64,000 nucleotides of DNA, from contig JACSVZ010000008.1 in assembly GCA_014706295.1 (NCBI GenBank), forward strand, positions 1,595,338-1,659,337. Reading direction: 5' to 3'. Positions within the stretch are counted from its first letter, which is position 1, and every line of letters begins with the position of its first letter. Made by a program: the position numbers and the translations under genes. Shown piece by piece: positions 1-11,192 of the stretch. Origin of the DNA: Lycocorax pyrrhopterus obiensis (lineage: Eukaryota > Chordata > Aves > Passeriformes > Paradisaeidae). Below the pieces are notes generated by a model that worked only from the letters and a program-made list of their open reading frames with translations, searched no databases and was not told the DNA's origin.

Positions 1-204
1 GGTGAGGCTGCCCCTGGAAAAGAGGCCTTGGATGAGGCACACGTGCACTGTCCAGATAACTCCCAGCAGGAAAATGGTAATGGAATAAAGCCAGGAAAAA
101 TGGGGAGAAGGGAAACACCACAATTGTTGGGGGTTTTCATGTGCATTTCTGCAAGCAGGTCTGGAGGAGGCCAGGAATTGTTACTTCCACTCTCCAGGAG
201 ACAA

Positions 205-605
205 AGGCTGGAGCACCTCTGCTAGGAAGACAGGATGAGACAATTGGGATTGTTCAGCCTGGAGAACAGAAGGCTCCAGGGAGACCTTGGAGCTCCTTCC
301 AGGGCCTAAAGGGGCTCCAGGAGAGCTGGAGATGGACTTGGGACAAGGGATGGAGGGCCAGGACACAGGGAATGGCTTCCCAGTGCCAGAGGGCAGGGAT
401 GGATGGGATATTGGGAAGGAATTGTTTCCTGGGAGGGTGGGCAGGCCCTGGCACAGGGTGCCCAGAGAAGCTGTGGCTGCCCCTGGATCCCTGGCAGTGT
501 CCAAGGCCAGGCTGGACATTGGGGCTTGGAGCAAGCCTGGGACAGTGACCTTAAAGATCATCTCATTCCAACCCTTGTCCCACAGGCAGGGACACCTCCC
601 ACAGT
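205..605 (+). mobile_element. CR1 LINE 3' fragment with inverted terminal part
   Basis: 205-547 reads forward in the GGATCCCTGGCAGTG sub-type. At 548-605 the expected 3' terminal part is present as its reverse complement (CCTTAAAGATCATCTCATTC followed by GGCAGGGACACCTCCCAC). Confidence 0.85.
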
Positions 606-3600
606 TCTCTCTCTCTCTTTCAGTTTTATCCCATTTTTGTTCCCACTGTGGGCAGCCAGGCAAAGCCAGCTGGGAATCACTCTGGGAGCACAAATCCAGC
701 CCAGGCTGTTTGGGTGCCCCTGCTCACCTGGAATTCCAGGGGTGTTTTGGAGGCAGAGCTCCCTTGCATGGGGCTCACCAGTGCTCACAATATCCAATAG
801 CCTAAACGTACCCACTGCAAGGGACTAAAAAACCCCAATAAACAGAGAATTCCTCGAGCTCCAGCTGGACACCACCTCTGGAAAGGAAGCTCAAGCTGAT
901 GTGTGAGGGAGAACTTCCAACTTAAGGGATTGTTCACCTGGACAAAGTGCTCGGCTGCCTCAACAATTCCCGTTGCAGTGTGCTTAAAATCAAGGATTTT
1001 CATTCTTATAGGGTTTACCAGTTATTTAGAAAGAACTGCAGCTGTTCCAAGCTTTTCCTTGGCAGCCATGGCTCTGCTTTATCCCCATTGTTCACTCTGG
1101 CCTGGCTTTGTTGCTTTTTTGCTTAATATTTCCTGCTTATCCCTGGAATTAGGTAGGAAATCCTCTGGGAAAGGCAGGGTGAGCAACTTTAGGATGCACC
1201 AAGTAATTTGAAAAATTATTTATGTATTTATAGAAAATGTTACTACTTTAAAAATGTAGAAAAATTGACTGTGGATTGCTCCAAACCACCAAAGGACAAA
1301 ATGGTGATTTACCAGATTTCATGAAAACAAAATTTTCAGGCAAAATTTCCCATATTTCAGTGACCAGAAGGGTGTTTCAAGTTTATAACACATGCAAAAG
1401 TAGCTACTAAAACATAATTTACATTCCCAGTCACTGCAAATAAAAAGAGAATTAAAAGTGGACAAGAAAGGAGCAACGGGTAAGAATTTAAAGTGACATT
1501 TACTCAAAACAGCCCTGCAAATCTTGCTGTGGCCTTTAGAGAAAAGCCCTGGGTTTTATGTTTTATGTTTTAATTGACATTTCACCAAGGACCTGAAGAA
1601 TAACTAGCAGAGGTCTCTGATGCCTTCGGGCCAAGAGGTTTGGACCACTTTGAAATCCACAGGTCAAAATAAAAACATAACAAATTATCTCCCAGGAAGT
1701 GCTTGACTCTGGCACAAATTATTTCTGTTTTCACTGAGCAACTCTTAATAACAATCAGAAATCCGTGGGGTTTCTGCAGCAAAACCCATCCTCTTATCAA
1801 CAGTTGCGTTCTAATCATGGCCTGAGGTTTTAGGCGCCAGTTAAATGAAGAAAATCACACATTTTCACCCTCAGATTTGTTCATATGGGTACACATCCCT
1901 ACGTGGAAGATGCACTGAGTTGTAAATAACTCAGTGTGTGAAGGTTTGATGGGAGGAACTTGTGTAAATAAAACCAAGAGGAGCTTTCATCTCCATCTCC
2001 AATAAATGAAGTCCTGTTGGATTAATTTAAGAGTAAAAACCTGTTCCTGTCCCTTCTGACTGTTTCTGAAAGCACATCATGGCACTTCCACACCTCTATG
2101 CTATAAATTCCTAAATAATTTAGGAAATCCACACAGAAAACAATGTCCCAGGAGTTTTCACCCTCTCATGTTTCACCTAAATTAGTATTTGTTTGTTGAT
2201 ACGGGGAGCCCGCCTCCACTGACACCATCCCCACCTCTTCCTTCCCCCAAACCTGCTCTTCTGCTCCTGGAAAAAATTCAAATTTGCCTTATCTGCAGAG
2301 AGATCCCACACAGGTGCTGGGCTTTTCCATCTGGGTCCTCCCAGCATCCATATTCATTTGACAACGTTGGGATTTGCTGGAAACAATGGTTGTCTCTGAG
2401 GAGCTGATTAGGTCTGAAAAGCTTTTATTGCAGATGATGGAAAAACCTGGCTGGGCTTTTGTTCTGGAGATGGGAATTACACACATTACTTGCAAAATAA
2501 CAACAGCAAAAATGAAGCTTGGAGACTTCAAATTAGCTGGGCTCTTAGAAACAGGCATATTTTAAAGCTACAATCATTTTTTCAATAGATACATATTTCT
2601 TTCCCCGACCTGATAAAATAAATGTACTAGTACCCTGCAAATAAGATTCCAACAGGTTAAAAACCCCCCAAACCACCCAAGTAAAATATTGATGGTAACT
2701 AAGAATGTTCCAGCCCTTAAGGTAAGTTTAGAGCAAGCCCCCTCGCTGAGCAGAGAAAAGGTTGTGTGCTTTTAAACCCAATTTCCAGTGAATTCATATC
2801 AAATACGTTGTGACACCATTTAATGTCAAAGCCAACTTCAAATAAATAGGAATTTTGCAGTAGCACAGGCTGGCTCAGGCAGGAAAAGAAACAAAGCCAT
2901 TTATGCCTGCTAGTTTTTAGTTTTAAAATAAAAAAAGATGAGAGGCAAAACTACCAGCCATGATTTTAAAATAAAAAACCTCTTTCAAAACCTCCTTTAA
3001 AAGCTTTTCTCCATAGCTGGCTGACTTTTATGGCCCTTGCATTTATTAGAGGCTTCAGGGTAACTTCATTTTGAAATCTTCATCAAAACCAACAAGTGTC
3101 CATGTGATAGTGACAAAAATGTTACAAAATGTTCAGTAGGGTTTGGGGTTGTTGAATGAAAAATGAAATAGCTCTGCACTGGAAATGCTGATCGCACAGG
3201 ACTGAGGATTTGAAAGGTAATTCATCAGAACTATTTTGTTTCCCCTCAGTGATATCTCAGTCTTCAAAATTTCGACACAGCGATTATAAAATGGAGCTTT
3301 TATCAGAACGGGCAGAGAGAGCCCAAAATATCTCATTGCAAGGCAACAACATTTATTTAATGTTAAATAAACGCTGCCCAAACCCCAATAACACCACATT
3401 AACTAAGCTACACCTGATTTGTGTCCAAAGACTTCCAGCAGCTTTTAATGTGCATGGCACATTCCCCCTGAACTCTCCTCCCCGAGGATGCTTCTCCTTC
3501 TTATGCCAAACACTGGCAATTAAAAATTAAACCTGGCTGGCAGAACAGCTCTGGCTTTTCCTGTCCTCAGAGGATCATCTGGTCACTGATGTTCATCAAG

Positions 3601-4004
3601 CTCTGATGACAAAAATTGACATCAAACCTCAGAACAGGGAAGGAGTCAGAGGTGTGTGCCCAGCTCTGTCACTCGAGGGCTTCACCAGGGAGCAGCAACA
3701 AAACACAGGGACAAAAATAAACTTTATCCCCAAACTGAGTGCCCTGGGTTCAAACATTGCCTGTGGAACGTGCAGCTGGTGAGCTCTGCAGGGCCACAGG
3801 AATCTGGGATGGCTCAGCTGGGCAGTGCACGGTGACTGTGACATCAAACAGTGACAACCTCACAAAATTCTGGTTTCTTTCCTCTTGAACTGCCCCAAAG
3901 ACAGGCACGGCTCCCCTTCCTGCCTATTCCTCTCATTCTGTGAAGCTGGATAAAGCCTTTCCTAAAGCCTCCCTGACAGACAGGAGCTGTATCACTGATT
4001 TTCC

Positions 4005-5136
4005 AGGAGGCAGCCTTGGAAGTCTCCCACGGTAAACTCCTGGAAAAGCTGGCAGCCCACGGCTTGGACAGGAGCACTCTTTGCTGGTTAAGAACTGGCT
4101 GCATGGCCGGGCCCAGGGAGTGCTGGTGAACGCTGCTGCATCCAGCTGGGGGCCAGTCACCGGTGGTGTCCCTCAGGGGTCTGTGCTGGGCCACTTCTGT
4201 TCAGTATTTTATTGATGACATGGATGAGGGCATTGAGTCTACCATCAGTAAATTTGCAGATGACACCAAGCTGGGAGCGTGTGTGGATCTGCTGGAAGGC
4301 AGGAGGGCTCTGCAGAGAGACCTGGAACGGTTGGATGGATGGGCAGAGTCCAATAGGATGAAGTTTAACAAGTCCGAGTGCCGAGTCCTGCACTTTGGCC
4401 ACAACAACCCCTGCAGCGCTGCAGGCTGGGCACAGAGCGGCTGGACAGTGGCCAGGCAGAAAGGGACCTGGGGGTGCTGGTCGACAGCAGCTGGACATGA
4501 GCCAGCAGTGTGCCCAGGTGGCCCAGAAGGCCAATGGCACCTGGCCTGGATCAGGAACTGTGTGGCCAGCAGGAGCAGGGCAGTCACTCTTCCCCTGTAC
4601 TCGGCACTGGTGAGGCCGCACCTCGAGTGCTGTGTCCAGCTCTGGGCCCCTCAGTTCAGGAAGGACCTGGAGACGCTTGGACGCGTCCAGAGGAGGAACA
4701 GGGCTGGTGAAGGGCCTGGAACACAAACCCTGTGAGGAACGGCTGAGGGAGCTGGGGTTGTTGAGCCTGGAGGAAAGGAGGCTCAGAGGTGACCTTGTCA
4801 CTCTCTACAACTCCCTGAAAGGAGGTTGTAGCCAGGTGGGGGTCGGGCTCTTCTCCCAGGCAACGACTGACAGAACAAAAGGACACAGCCTTAAGCTGTG
4901 CCAGGGGAAATTTAGGTTGGATGTCAGGAAAAGTTTTTTACTGAAAGAGTGATAAAGTTCTGGAATCATCTGCCTGGGGAGGTGGTGGAGTCACCACCCC
5001 TGGATGTGTTTAAAAGAAGATTGGATGTGGCACTCAGTGCCATGGTTTAGTTGAGGTGGTGTTAGGGCATGGGTTGGACTCGGTGACCTTGAAGGTCTCT
5101 TCCAACCTGGTGATTCTGGGATTCTGAGATTCTGTG
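4005..5136 (+). mobile_element. CR1 LINE, 5'-truncated, with decayed reverse transcriptase
   Basis: The longest CR1 copy. It covers the C-terminal part of the CR1 ORF2 reverse transcriptase, with a recognisable FIDDMDEG and FADDTKLG region at 4200-4280 (the FADD motif of the catalytic palm), then the 3' UTR, and ends in the family's short terminal repeats GATTCTGGGATTCTGAGATT at 5111-5130. Frameshifts and stops interrupt the frame, so it is dead. Confidence 0.93.
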
Positions 5137-5302
5137 TGAAGTGCAGCCTCTGCCCTGACAGCAAAGGCCAGGCTGACACGAAACAAATGTAGGAGTCACT
5201 CCTCTGTGAAGCTCCTCAGAGCTTGAGCTGATGAGAGGGCAGGGGAGGGTTCAAGTTTCCTCTCTCCTGGGTGTGAAGCATGAACAGAAGTTGTTTCCTT
5301 AC

Positions 5303-5419
5303 CGGAGGATCCTGATCCTCAGCTGAGACCGTGGTGATAAGGGTGCCCTTGACTGCATTAGGAGCAACCATTCCCCTGTAGAGCTTCTGGCTGAACACCG
5401 GTGAGTAATCATTCATATC
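5303..5419 (-). CDS. PCDH15: PCDH15 internal exon 8 of 8 (EC8-EC9 linker, EC9 start)
   Basis: Acceptor TTTTTTGCAG|GAT and donor CCG|GTAAGG bound 39 codons in phase 0: [44 protein letters not shown] is a near-canonical DxNDN linker with the last asparagine replaced by tyrosine, as in mammals (DMNDYPPVF). AEDQDPP is the start of the DxD motif of EC9. In the mammalian protein the next residues are G followed by LPASR; the exon that would carry them is not found in 1-5302, so it lies beyond the left edge. Confidence 0.96.
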
Positions 5420-6090
5420 CTGCAAAAAACAGAATCCAGAGTTTAGTCCTGGACTTCCAACAAAATTCCAGATGTGTTCACAAGTGTTTTTATTGAGTCT
5501 CTCCCTCCTTCCATAGAGATTGCCATTCCCAGGCTCTCCTGATTCCATTCCCCCTGCACAAAATGAGGAGGGAAGGTGCCAAAGATTCATAAAAAATAGA
5601 CGTGGGGACTGCTCAGCTGAAGGGAATTCTGCAGGAAAACACGGCCCCACCAGAGAACAGAGCAGAGAACTCCACACCACCTGCTCCTGTGGCAGCAGGC
5701 TCGGCTCATTTTCCAAAAGGAAGGAGCTCCTCTGGCCCTATGGTGTTTGTCACCTCTAATATCCAACAAATTAAGGGGAAACAAAATGTCCTTTGTAAGA
5801 TAAAAGGGCATTTGCAGAAATTCTTGTGCCTGAGGTAGGCAAGGATACATAAATCGATGTATTTATATGTATATACACCTAAATACATCTCAAATATTTT
5901 GCAGGGTCATCCAGAGTTGCTTCTGTTTGTGTGGAGGTTAAAAATAAACTCTGTTTTGTCGCTTTTTCCAACTCAAGTTTATTCTTCTCTAGAAAGTCTT
6001 TAGGTGTGTGGTAACATTCAAATCGGACAAGTCTGTCACTCATTTAATGTTGTGTGTTATTAATTGTTAATTAATTCCACTTGGTCCATT

Positions 6091-6162
6091 AGAAGGTGTC
6101 CCTGCCCATGGCAGAGGTGGGATGGGCTTTAATGTCCTCTCATCAACAATTCCATGATTCTG
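6091..6162 (+). mobile_element. CR1 LINE, short 3' end
   Basis: 72 bp: GGTGTCCCTGCCCATGGCAG through ATTCCATGATTCTG. Confidence 0.8.
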
Positions 6163-7679
6163 CGGGAATCTGTAGGCAGAGATTCAAATCCCAGGAGTGT
6201 TTTTCCCAGAGCAGTGAAGGAGGAGGAAGAGGGGATTTAACACCCCGGTGTTAAATATTTACATTCTTAGTGAGGCACAAGCGTGAAAGGTCCCTTGGTG
6301 TCCCCACAAACCCAAAAGCCATGAAGGTCCCTGTGTACAGCGACATTCCCAAGGCTGTTTTATGCCGGGAATGCTGTACTGCAGGGCTTTTTCTCCTGCT
6401 CTAGCTGTGTTTGGCCTGTCCCCACCTGGCTGGGAGCACCTGGGTCAGAATCAGTGCATTTCAGCGAGTGACTGCCTTAATGAGTTTTAAATTACATATT
6501 GATTTCCTCCTTAATGCCTTCCCTCCCCTCCTGCTTTCTTTCTCCTCTTTGGCATTCCCAGGTGACGGTCTCGCTTCCCAACATTTTTATTCAGCGCTTT
6601 CATACTCCTTGCAGACAGGGCAGCGTCTGTTTCCTACCAATCTTCTTCCTGAATAACAACCCTGTGGAAGTCTTGGGAATGAGCTGTGTCCTGCTCAGAG
6701 AACAAGGAATGTGCTGGGGAAGTGGGATCATGCACATGCCGAGGGTGACAGCTGAGTTAATGAGCTGGCATCACGAAATCTCTTCCTATGTCTTAATTTG
6801 CTTTTGAAGGTGCAAACGAGGATTCTCAAGACCACTCAAATGAAACCATCTCTCCCAAACTGGGCTTTCTCTGTGCTTGATCCTTGATCTTTGCCCAAGG
6901 GAGGGATGTCAGGATCCTGTAGTGCTTTTGTGCTGCGCCATGGGGCCAAGGAGGAACAGAACCAACAAAAAGTGGTAGATAAGGAGTATCTGTAATAGGG
7001 AGACAGCTTTGGGGGTGCTACGCTTTGCTTTTTGGTCTCTTTTGCAAATAAGTCTGTATAAAAATAGAATAAATCTGCAGCAAGATAAGCAGGGACAAAG
7101 GGCTGCTTTGTAGTTATCAATAAATGCGTGGCTGTTATTACCTTACAGTCAACATAGGCAGCCCAGGTATTTGGAAGGGAGAAATATGGAGAATCCATTA
7201 CCCAGGTTTCCCATTTCTGTATTTTGGAGCGTGTCTGATCGTTAACAGGAGCCTAGATTTGAGTTAACAGCAGCCTGGATTTATGTGGCTGGAGCAATGA
7301 ACTGGGGAAGGTTTTAAGATGCTGCAGTTTGGCCCCACTTGTGGGATTGTGCCTCAGATTTAAGAGGTGATTTCATGACTTCTTACAGCCACTCTGGGGG
7401 AGGTTCACTGCCCCACTCCTGAACCTGTGCTTGGGGATTGCACTCATGTGCTGCATCTGCTTCTGTGCAAGGGTTAGAGGTGTTTTAAGAAGCCATCAGA
7501 TGTAATCTTCAATTATTTACAAGCAAAACATGTCTGGGGCTTTGGTCTCTGCTCAGAACAAAGCCCAGGACTTGCTCCAAATCTTTGTTGTCCAAAGTCT
7601 CTCTGTGCTGAAAACCTGAAAACTCCATCTCTGCATCTGTCCAGCATTAAATTCTCTTTGATAGCAACGACTGGATTGA

Positions 7680-7995
7680 GGACCTTGGAGAGAGATTATT
7701 TGCAAGGGCCTGGAGGGCCAGGACAAGCTGAACGGCTTCAAAATGACAGAGGGCAGGGATGGATGGGATATTGGGAAGGAATTGCTCCCTGGGAGGGTGG
7801 GCAGGCCCTGGCACAGGGTGCCCAGAGAAGCTGGGGCTGCCCCTGGATCCCTGGCAGTGTCCAAGGCCAGGTTGGACACTGGGGCTTGGAGCAGCCTGGG
7901 ACAGTGGGAGGTGTCCCTGCCATGGCAGGGGTGGCACTGGATGGGCTTTAGGGTTCCTTCCAACCCAAACCATTCCCTGTCTCTGATCCTGTGAC
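7680..7995 (+). mobile_element. CR1 LINE 3' fragment
   Basis: GGATCCCTGGCAGTG sub-type, ending in CATTCCCTGTCTCTGATCC. Confidence 0.9.
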
Positions 7996-9145
7996 TGTGG
8001 GGGCACAGTTTTTGGGGCTGGAACGGAGCCAGATCACACCTCAGGACCTCTTGAACCATTTCCAGAATATACAATGGGCTTTCTCTCTCTGCTCTAACAA
8101 AACCAGCTCCAGGTTGTATTCCATCCTCCGGGCTGCTGCTTTGTGCCCAAAAATCAGCAGTTTCTTTTCATGACTGTGCTGGTACCAAGGTTTCTACTCA
8201 GCTCTAAGTGGAAATCAATATTCCCTTGCTATGGAACCCATGTCTGAACTATAAATGCATTATCAGGCTTTACAGCCCCTTTGCAGGCTGCTGCCTTTTA
8301 TGACAAGTGCAATAAATAGGAAAAAGAAGTATTTTTAAAGTGATTTCTTCTATCCATCCCACAAAGGGAGAGAGGGAAGAGGTTTCCTTCAGAGCACAGC
8401 ATGGAAATTCCCCAAACTTCCCACTCTTCTCCCACAACTCCAGTTCTGGATCTGTAATTTTCTGCTGTCTTTTTGTTTTGAACATCTGCCACTTCAGTCT
8501 GCGTGCACATTCCCAGAGCTGGTGGCTCTGGGAATGCTGCCTCCAAGTGTTTAATAATTCCCTGCAGCTTGGAGACTTACAGGGGCACATTAAACATTCC
8601 TGTAATTGTGAAACTCCTTTCTAGGGAAAGCAAAGGGCTGGTTCGGTACCACTGTGCTTGAAAATTTCCATTCCTCTGGTGCATTCTTCAACCACTGAAA
8701 GTTCTCACTCAACACCTAATCCCAAAACCAAAAATCCAAGATAGTTTATGACTAAAAACCTGAATGGAAACTCCATAAGGCTACAAGATATCACGGCCTT
8801 AAGGACATCCATAGCACTTAAAAATCTGGAGCAGCCTCCCCCAGACCCCAACACCTGCTCTGGGCCCCGGATCCCCTTTTAGTCTTGCCCCAGGGATGCC
8901 AAAGGATGCATTTTATAAATGACAGTCTAAAAAAACACATTTTAAAGTTCTTCAGAAACAACGTCTCTGGATGTGAAGTGACAGCGACAGAGTGGGACCA
9001 ACTGAAAATTTGGGCTGTGACTTCAGAGAAGATTTCGCTCACAGGTAAGTTTATTTTTCTGCATGAAAATCAAAGTGTCATTCAACTCTAATTCCTTTAT
9101 GGGAAGATTATCTTTGTCCCTTCCCTTAAATGCCTCCCATGCCAT

Positions 9146-9325
9146 GAGGCCCTGGCACAGGCTGCCCAGAGAGGATGGAGATGTCCCCTCCTGGCAGTGT
9201 CCAGGTTGGACATTGGGGCCTGGAGCAGCCTGGGATAGTGGAAAGTGTCCCTGCCCATGGCAGGGGTGCAACTCGATGAGTTTTTAGGTTTTTTCCAGCC
9301 CAAACCAGTCTGGGATTCCATGAAA
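9146..9325 (+). mobile_element. CR1 LINE 3' fragment, internally deleted
   Basis: Short and diverged copy with small internal deletions; ends GGGATTCCATGAAAT. Confidence 0.85.
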
Positions 9326-9884
9326 TACTTGATTTCACCAGATACTGGAGTATCACGAACTTCAAGTCCCCTCCCATCCTTACATATTCTCTTGGCCTCT
9401 CATAATTAACACACCTTAACAACACCAAGTTCAAACCCCTTGTGATGATTCTGTCGTGATAATATGGCCAAAAGTATGAAGTGGCCCCTTGAATTTTGTC
9501 TGAGTGGCTGCAGAGCTGCTTTGTCTGCAGCTGTACAGAGCAGGGCCTTGCTCACACGGCTCAACTGCATCTCTTTCCCCTTTAGTGCCCAGAAGTCCCT
9601 AAAGTAGCTCATCCCATAAATTAAAGCTTAATATTCATGATGGAATACACGAGGCAATAAATGACTGGCAGATGATTGAACTGATCAGCTGAGATGGAAG
9701 GAAAGAAATAAATCTGTTTACCAGCACTGTAGCCCATCCCCAGGCCTGTTATTCCATTAATGCCGCCAGAAATGAGAAATATTTTGGAGGCAATCCAACT
9801 GTTTGTTTTTTTTTTCAACCTTCCTGTAAATTTTGTGATGCTGCTCTGCCCTTTAAATGGGAAAAGATGTTCCTTGTGTGGCTC

Positions 9885-10215
9885 TTCCTGCTGCCCCCAG
9901 GATCCCCTTGGCCTCCTTGGCCCCAGGACACTCTGCTGGCTCAGGGACAGCTCGGTGGCCCCCAGGACCCCCAGGACACTCTGCTGGCTCAGGGACAGCT
10001 CGGTGGCCCCCAGGTCCTTCCCCTCAGAGTTGCTCCAGCAGGGACCCCCCAGCCTGTGCTGGTGCCCAGGGTTGTTCCTCCCCAGTCACTGATGAACCAT
10101 TTAAACAATGCTGGGCCCAGAACTGAGCCCTGGGGACACTCCCAGCGACAGCCTCCAACCCCACCCTGTGCCACTGGTCACGAGCCCTGGGATCAGCCAG
10201 TTCTCAGTCACCTCC
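9885..10215 (-). mobile_element. CR1 LINE reverse-transcriptase fragment with 48-bp duplication
   Basis: On the minus strand 10174-10080 codes for PQGSVLGPALF, a characteristic CR1 RT motif; a further segment (10080-9885) follows after an internal deletion. A 48-bp unit is duplicated at 9923-10014. Confidence 0.75.
9923..10014. repeat. 48-bp direct duplication inside a CR1 piece
   Basis: CCAGGACACTCTGCTGGCTC occurs at 9923 and again at 9971; the two units are almost identical. Confidence 0.95.
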
Positions 10216-10880
10216 CTGCCCTCTCACCCTCATTTTTTGCCATTGTTAGAACTAAACCCCTTTGTTTTTATTTACTCTTGTTGCTCTCTCACTTGGAATC
10301 CTTCACCTCAGACAATGGCTTTGTTCCGCTACACAATGTCCTTGAAAAACTCCAAAGCAAACCAATCCCCCGACGCAGAAAGAGGAGAAAAAGCACTTCT
10401 ACAAACAAGAAAGAGACAAATAATACAAAAATAATGCTGGTAATAAGAAGAGGAGGACACAGCATAAAATCTGCAGAGGCCTTAGAGGCCCCATGATATA
10501 GAAATTCTCATATTTGTGTTTAGGAACGCATTACTCACTTAAGAGCAACTGTTCCTGTTAACAAACCCTATTACCACAGCAGTTGCTTCCAAATGCTAAA
10601 TCCTAATAATTTGAACTGCAAGGATTTTGCTTTTCCCAGTACTGGGAATCATCTGGATTGCAAGGGGATGTGTGTGGGTACAGCAAAAGAGGCAAAACAA
10701 ACTCAGCCCTCCTTGACACCCTGTGGCTTCTTGCAGCTTCAGGGGAAAAGTTATGAAAGCCCTCAGAGGAATCTGAAAACGAGGAAAAGAGAAAAATCTT
10801 GGTCTGTTTGAGGTGGTGGGAAGAAATCAGTGCCACTTGGACAACTCCTCACTTGAATGGACGCAAGGATTATCGTACGA

Positions 10881-11192
10881 TGACTCCCTGAGAGGGGTTG
10901 GAGTCAGGTGGGGGTCGGGTTCTTCTCCCAGGGAACAATGACGGGACAGAAGGAAACAACCTCAAGCTGTGCCAGGGGAGGTTCAGGTCGGATATTAGGA
11001 AAGATTTCTTCACCCAAAGACATCGGAAGGGGCTGCCCAGGGCAGAGGTGGGGTCACAGTCCCTGGAAGTGCTCAGAAGATGTGTGGATGTGGCACTTGG
11101 GGGGACATGGTTCAGTGGTGTGGGGTTAATGGTTTCACTCAGTGACCTCAAAGATCATTTCCAGTGAAATGATTCTATGAATTCATTGATTC
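10881..11192 (+). mobile_element. CR1 LINE 3' fragment
   Basis: TGACTCCCTGAGAGGGGTTG to ATGAATTCATTGATTC; an older sub-type than the GGATCCCTGG copies. Confidence 0.88.

Larger units (their letters stand above)
1..5302 (-). other. PCDH15: PCDH15 intron after exon 8 (partial)
   Basis: Left-edge part of the intron that follows the EC9-start exon. It holds one CR1 piece with an inverted end (205-605), a 1.1 kb CR1 copy (4005-5136) and otherwise unique A/T-rich sequence. No cadherin-like peptide with splice sites is visible on the minus strand, so the next coding exon is outside. Confidence 0.85.

Noticed and set aside
4163..4735. Intact CR1 reverse transcriptase gene
   Set aside because: Only part of the RT is present and the frame is interrupted soon after the KSECRVLHFG-like region; a dead fragment.
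1..5302. The next PCDH15 exon (EC9 body)
   Set aside because: No minus-strand peptide resembling the expected EC9 sequence with splice sites was found; it lies outside the window.
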